Source: Pseudomonadota bacterium
GTDB lineage: Bacteria > Pseudomonadota > Gammaproteobacteria > Burkholderiales > Burkholderiaceae_C
Assembly: GCA_963205335.1 (NCBI GenBank)
Contig: CAUJIM010000101.1
Span: 1 to 47,407, forward strand
Length of the DNA: 47,407 bases
Reading direction: 5' to 3'
Positions 44,862-47,407 of the stretch are shown here, piece by piece. Below the pieces are notes generated by a model that saw only the letters and a program-made list of their open reading frames with translations, was not told the origin of the DNA and searched no databases. Both the position numbers and the translations under genes were made by a program. Every line of letters begins with the position of its first letter. Within the stretch, counting starts at the first letter, position 1.

Positions 44862-45497
44862 CTAGCCGCGCAGCGCCGGAAACAGCCCCATGAGCCCATT
44901 GGCCATGACTTCCACCGCCAGCGCGGCCAGGATCAGGCCCATGAGCCGCGTCATCACGTTGATGCCGGTGCGCCCGAGCACGCGCGAGATCGGGTCGGCC
45001 AGCGAGAAGCACAGCGCGGTGGCGCCGGCCACCACCACGCCGTAGCCCAGCAGCGCCGCGTGCTGCCAGAAGTTCTGCGCGCGGTCGGCGTAGATCACCA
45101 CGGTGGACATGGCCGCGGGCCCGGTGAGCAGCGGGATGGTGAGCGGCACCACCGCGATGCCCTCGCCCTGCGCCGCCTTGCCGGCTGCGTCCTCCAGTTC
45201 CTGCGTGTGCGGCTTGGCCTCGGCCGGGTGGGCGTTGAGCATGTTGAGCGAGCTGATCAAGAGCAGCATGCCGCCGCCCACCTGGAAACTCGCCAGCGAG
45301 ATGTTGAAGAACGAGAGGATCTGCAGCCCGAGCAGCGCGCACGCCGCGATCACGCAGAACGCGGTGAAGGCCGCCACCGAGACCGTGCGCCGCTTCTGCA
45401 TCGTGCTGAAGCCCTCGGTGTAGTGGATGAAGAACGGCACCACCGCCAGCGGGTTGACGATGGCCAGCAGGGCGATCAGCGGTTTGAGCGTTTCCAT
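44862..45497 (-). CDS. MarC (UPF0056) family integral membrane protein
   Basis: 211 residues with six hydrophobic segments. The family opening LIALLAIVNPLAVVPFFIHYTEGFS, a central FQVGGGMLLLISSLNML, then GEGIAVVPLTIPLLTGPAAMSTVVIYADRA and the closing TGINVMTRLMGLILAALAVEVMANGLMGLFPAL are all present. The function of MarC proteins is not settled; the old link with multiple antibiotic resistance has not held up. A hydrophilic loop of about 30 residues (HPAEAKPHTQELEDAAGKAAQGEG) lies between the two halves. It is a single gene, with a 62-base divergent spacer to the dienelactone hydrolase gene. Confidence 0.92.
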   Translation of the reverse strand: METLKPLIALLAIVNPLAVVPFFIHYTEGFSTMQKRRTVSVAAFTAFCVIAACALLGLQILSFFNISLASFQVGGGMLLLISSLNMLNAHPAEAKPHTQELEDAAGKAAQGEGIAVVPLTIPLLTGPAAMSTVVIYADRAQNFWQHAALLGYGVVVAGATALCFSLADPISRVLGRTGINVMTRLMGLILAALAVEVMANGLMGLFPALRG

Positions 45498-45559
45498 GCG
45501 CGGATTTTCGAAGTCTCTGGTATGGTGAATCCGGCGATTTTCACGGAAAGGAGACTTCC

Positions 45560-46249
45560 ATGGGCCAGTGGATCGAGCTCACGAGCGCCGATGGTTTCGC
45601 ATTGCCCGCCTGGCAGGCTGCGCCCGCCGCCGCGCCGCGGGGCGCCATCGTCGTGCTGCAGGAGATTTTCGGCGTCAACAGCCACATCCGCGCGGTGGTC
45701 GAGCGCTTCGCCGCGCACGGCTACTGGGCGATCGCGCCCGCGACCTTCGAGCGCGTGCAAGGCGGCGTCGAGCTGGGCTACGACGCCTCCGCGGTGGCCA
45801 CCGGTGCCGCGCTCAAGGCGCAGGTCGAGGCGCTGGCTGCGCCCGGCGTGCTCGCCGACGTGCAGGCCGCGATCGACCGCGCGGCCCAGGACAGCGGCTG
45901 CAAGGTGGGCATCGTCGGCTATTGCTGGGGCGGCCTGCTCGCCTGGCGCGCCGCGTGCACGCTTGCAGGCCTGTCGGCCGCCGTGCCCTACTACGGCGGC
46001 GGCATGACGGGCGCGGCGGAGGCCGCGCGCCAGCCGCGCGTGCCGCTGATGGCGCACTTCGGCAGGTACGACAAGCACATCCCGGTGGCCGGCGTGCAGG
46101 CGCTGGCCGCCGCGCACCCCGGGATCGAGGTGCACCTGTACGACGCCGACCACGGCTTCAACTGCGACCAGCGCGGCAGCTACGACGCCGCCGCGGCCAC
46201 CCTGGCGCTGGAGCGCACGCTGGCGTTCTTCGACGCGCACCTCACCTGA
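45560..46249 (+). CDS. Dienelactone hydrolase family protein
   Basis: 229-residue alpha/beta hydrolase with the Cys-His-Asp triad of dienelactone hydrolases: Cys122 (VGYCWGG), Asp171 (GRYDKHIP) and His198 (DADHGFNC), plus Glu35 in LQEIFGVN, which positions the thiol. An AAGGAGA site lies before the ATG. Members open lactones such as carboxymethylenebutenolide in chloroaromatic routes, but many act on other esters. No chlorocatechol genes are nearby, so the substrate is open. The stop overlaps the convergent MFS gene by eight bases. Confidence 0.9.
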   Translation: MGQWIELTSADGFALPAWQAAPAAAPRGAIVVLQEIFGVNSHIRAVVERFAAHGYWAIAPATFERVQGGVELGYDASAVATGAALKAQVEALAAPGVLADVQAAIDRAAQDSGCKVGIVGYCWGGLLAWRAACTLAGLSAAVPYYGGGMTGAAEAARQPRVPLMAHFGRYDKHIPVAGVQALAAAHPGIEVHLYDADHGFNCDQRGSYDAAAATLALERTLAFFDAHLT

Positions 46250-47407
46250 GCGGCTGCTGGCGCCACGCCACCAGCGCGCCCAGCCAGAGCGCGAGCGCCG
46301 AATAGACGAAGCCGCGCGCCAGCCCGCCCGCGCCGTCGGCGATCCAGCCGACGAGGGTCGGCCCGGCGATCTGGCCGAAGGCGAACAGGATGGTGAAGCC
46401 GCTGATGCCCGCCGCCCACTGCGCCGCTGGCAGGTTGTGCCGCACGAACGCGGTGGTCGAGGCCACGAGCGAGAGGAACACCGCGCCGAACAGCAGGCCC
46501 GAGGCCAGCACCACCGGCCAGGCGCCCGTGAGCGCGGGCAGCAGCGTCGCCACGCCGAGCAGCGCGTTGAGCAGTGCCAGCGCGCCGCCGCCCCGGGCGC
46601 GGTCGAGCAGCCGTGCCCAGATGCGCGCCGAGGCCACCACCGCCAGGCCCAGCAGCGTGTAGAACAGCGTGATCGCGCCGCCGCCGGCGCCCTGCTCGCG
46701 CAGGAGTGCGATCACGAAGGTCATGTAGCCGATGTAGCCCACGCCGAACAGCGTGTAGCCCGCCAGCATCGGGGCCATCGGCAGCCACGGCATTTTTTGA
46801 GATGAATTGACCGATTGCGCTTGCCCAGACTGCGCGGGCAGCTCTTTTTCTTGAAGCGCGTGGGCGGGCCAGAGCAGCACCAGCGTGGCCAGCGCGCACA
46901 GCGCCGCCAGCCCCCACCAGGCCCAGGCCCAGCCGTGCGCCGCCGCGCCCGCCGCGGCCAGCAGCAGCGGCACGGCCAGCGCCGACAGCGCGATGCCCGT
47001 GCCCACGCCGCCGTAGTAGATGCCGAGCAGCAGCCCCGCGCGGCCGGGCGCCCCGTTGCCCAGCCGCGCCGCCAGCAGCCCGCCGGCAATGAACACCCAG
47101 GCGCTCGCCACGCCCGCCAGCAAGCGCTGCAGCAGCAGCGGGCCGGCCTCGATGAAAAAGCCCGACAGCGCCATGAACACGCTCGCCAGCACCGAGCCCC
47201 AGAGCAGCAGCGCGGCGGCGCCGAAGCGGCGCATCAGCAGCGGCGTCACCAGTGCGCCCGCGAGATAGCCCGCGGCGTTGACCGTGTTCATCGCGCCCGC
47301 GAGCGTGTAGCTCCAGGCCAGGTCGCTCTTCATCACCGGCAGCAGCAGCGCGTAGGCGAAGCGGGTGATGCCGAGCGACACCGCCGCGCCCAGCGACAGG
47401 GCCAGCG
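46242..47407 (-). CDS. MFS transporter, YbfB/YjiJ type (5' end outside the window)
   Basis: The reading frame is open through the window edge, encoding LALSLGAAVSLGITRFAYALLLPVM, so the true start lies beyond 47407. A GTG at 47381 is internal. At least 388 residues with about twelve hydrophobic segments. SLGITRFAYALLLPVM and AGYLAGALVTPLLMRRFG are the opening marks of the YbfB group. The central cytoplasmic loop between helices 6 and 7 (QEKELPAQSGQAQSVNSSQK) is encoded by repeat copy D and uses AT-rich codons (GAA AAA CAA AAT TCA), unlike the rest of the gene. Substrate unknown. It overlaps the dienelactone hydrolase gene tail to tail. Confidence 0.88.
   Translation of the reverse strand, partial: LALSLGAAVSLGITRFAYALLLPVMKSDLAWSYTLAGAMNTVNAAGYLAGALVTPLLMRRFGAAALLLWGSVLASVFMALSGFFIEAGPLLLQRLLAGVASAWVFIAGGLLAARLGNGAPGRAGLLLGIYYGGVGTGIALSALAVPLLLAAAGAAAHGWAWAWWGLAALCALATLVLLWPAHALQEKELPAQSGQAQSVNSSQKMPWLPMAPMLAGYTLFGVGYIGYMTFVIALLREQGAGGGAITLFYTLLGLAVVASARIWARLLDRARGGGALALLNALLGVATLLPALTGAWPVVLASGLLFGAVFLSLVASTTAFVRHNLPAAQWAAGISGFTILFAFGQIAGPTLVGWIADGAGGLARGFVYSALALWLGALVAWRQQPLR
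46791..46855 (-). repeat. Palindromic dispersed element, copy D (inside the MFS gene)
   Basis: On the minus strand the core lies at 46843-46818, AGCTGCCCGCGC onward and ending in GGGCAAGCG. TTCAAGAAAAAG flanks it on the left and CGGTCAATTCATCTC on the right. It keeps the MFS reading frame open and supplies about twenty hydrophilic residues to the loop between the two halves of the transporter. TGCCC and GGGCA form its stem, so pairing is kept although bases differ from the other copies. Confidence 0.72.

Noticed and set aside
44852-44870. Six-base stem CGCGGC / GCCGCG between the convergent LysR and marC genes
   Set aside because: The stem is perfect but overlaps the marC stop and has no T run on either strand. 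In such GC-rich DNA a six-base stem is expected by chance.

Overview
The window reads as a chromosomal segment of a high-GC betaproteobacterium, most likely a member of the Comamonadaceae (Burkholderiales). The reasons are a pmd/lig-type protocatechuate 4,5-cleavage operon with separate LigA and LigB genes, many Bug-type binding proteins, the core block xthA / pyrE / gatBAC / mreBCD-mrdA, and very strong GC bias at third codon positions. No rRNA, tRNA, transposase or CRISPR array was recognised. The first gene (CHA aldolase) and the last (MFS transporter) are cut by the window edges.

Region 1 (1-13.1 kb, all plus strand) is an aromatic-acid catabolic and uptake cluster. It encodes the end of a CHA aldolase (ligK), an orphan tricarboxylate-type (Bug) binding protein, a DUF1932-type dehydrogenase, PDC lactonase (ligI), protocatechuate 4,5-dioxygenase alpha and beta (ligA, ligB) and CHMS dehydrogenase (ligC). 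A branched-chain-type ABC importer follows, with two tandem paralogous binding proteins, livH, livM, livG and a livF whose ATPase is fused to a C-terminal hemerythrin domain. An aldo/keto reductase ends the run. The 4-oxalomesaconate hydratase and tautomerase are not in the window and may lie upstream.

Region 2 (13.1-22.8 kb) looks like an arylglycolate (mandelate-type) island: a divergent LysR regulator, benzoylformate decarboxylase, an aromatic aldehyde dehydrogenase, a D-2-hydroxyacid dehydrogenase of the FAD/metal family, and a TRAP transporter (dctQ, dctM) with two tandem DctP proteins. The benzoylformate decarboxylase leader holds an eight-codon reading frame and a terminator-like hairpin, suggesting attenuation. 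If the substrate is a ring-hydroxylated mandelate, Regions 2 and 1 could form one route to protocatechuate and on to central metabolism; this is inference.

Region 3 (22.8-33.0 kb) is conserved core: xthA and pyrE with overlapping divergent start codons, a DUF4124 coiled-coil protein, the gatCAB amidotransferase operon, and the divergent mreBCD-mrdA cell-shape operon.

Region 4 (33.0-47.4 kb) is mixed: a TSUP exporter, a membrane-bound PAS-GGDEF-EAL protein, a GMC oxidoreductase followed by two tandem terminators, a four-gene MCE (Mla-like) lipid transporter, a GlcG-like/Bug pair divergent from a LysR gene, MarC, a dienelactone hydrolase and an MFS transporter.

A short palindromic element recurs five times. 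Its 26-base core aligns without gaps in all five copies. Two copies lie inside coding sequence (a lipoprotein signal peptide and the central loop of the MFS protein), and two run into the 3' ends of ligB and gatB. This and the LivF-hemerythrin fusion are the two most unusual observations.
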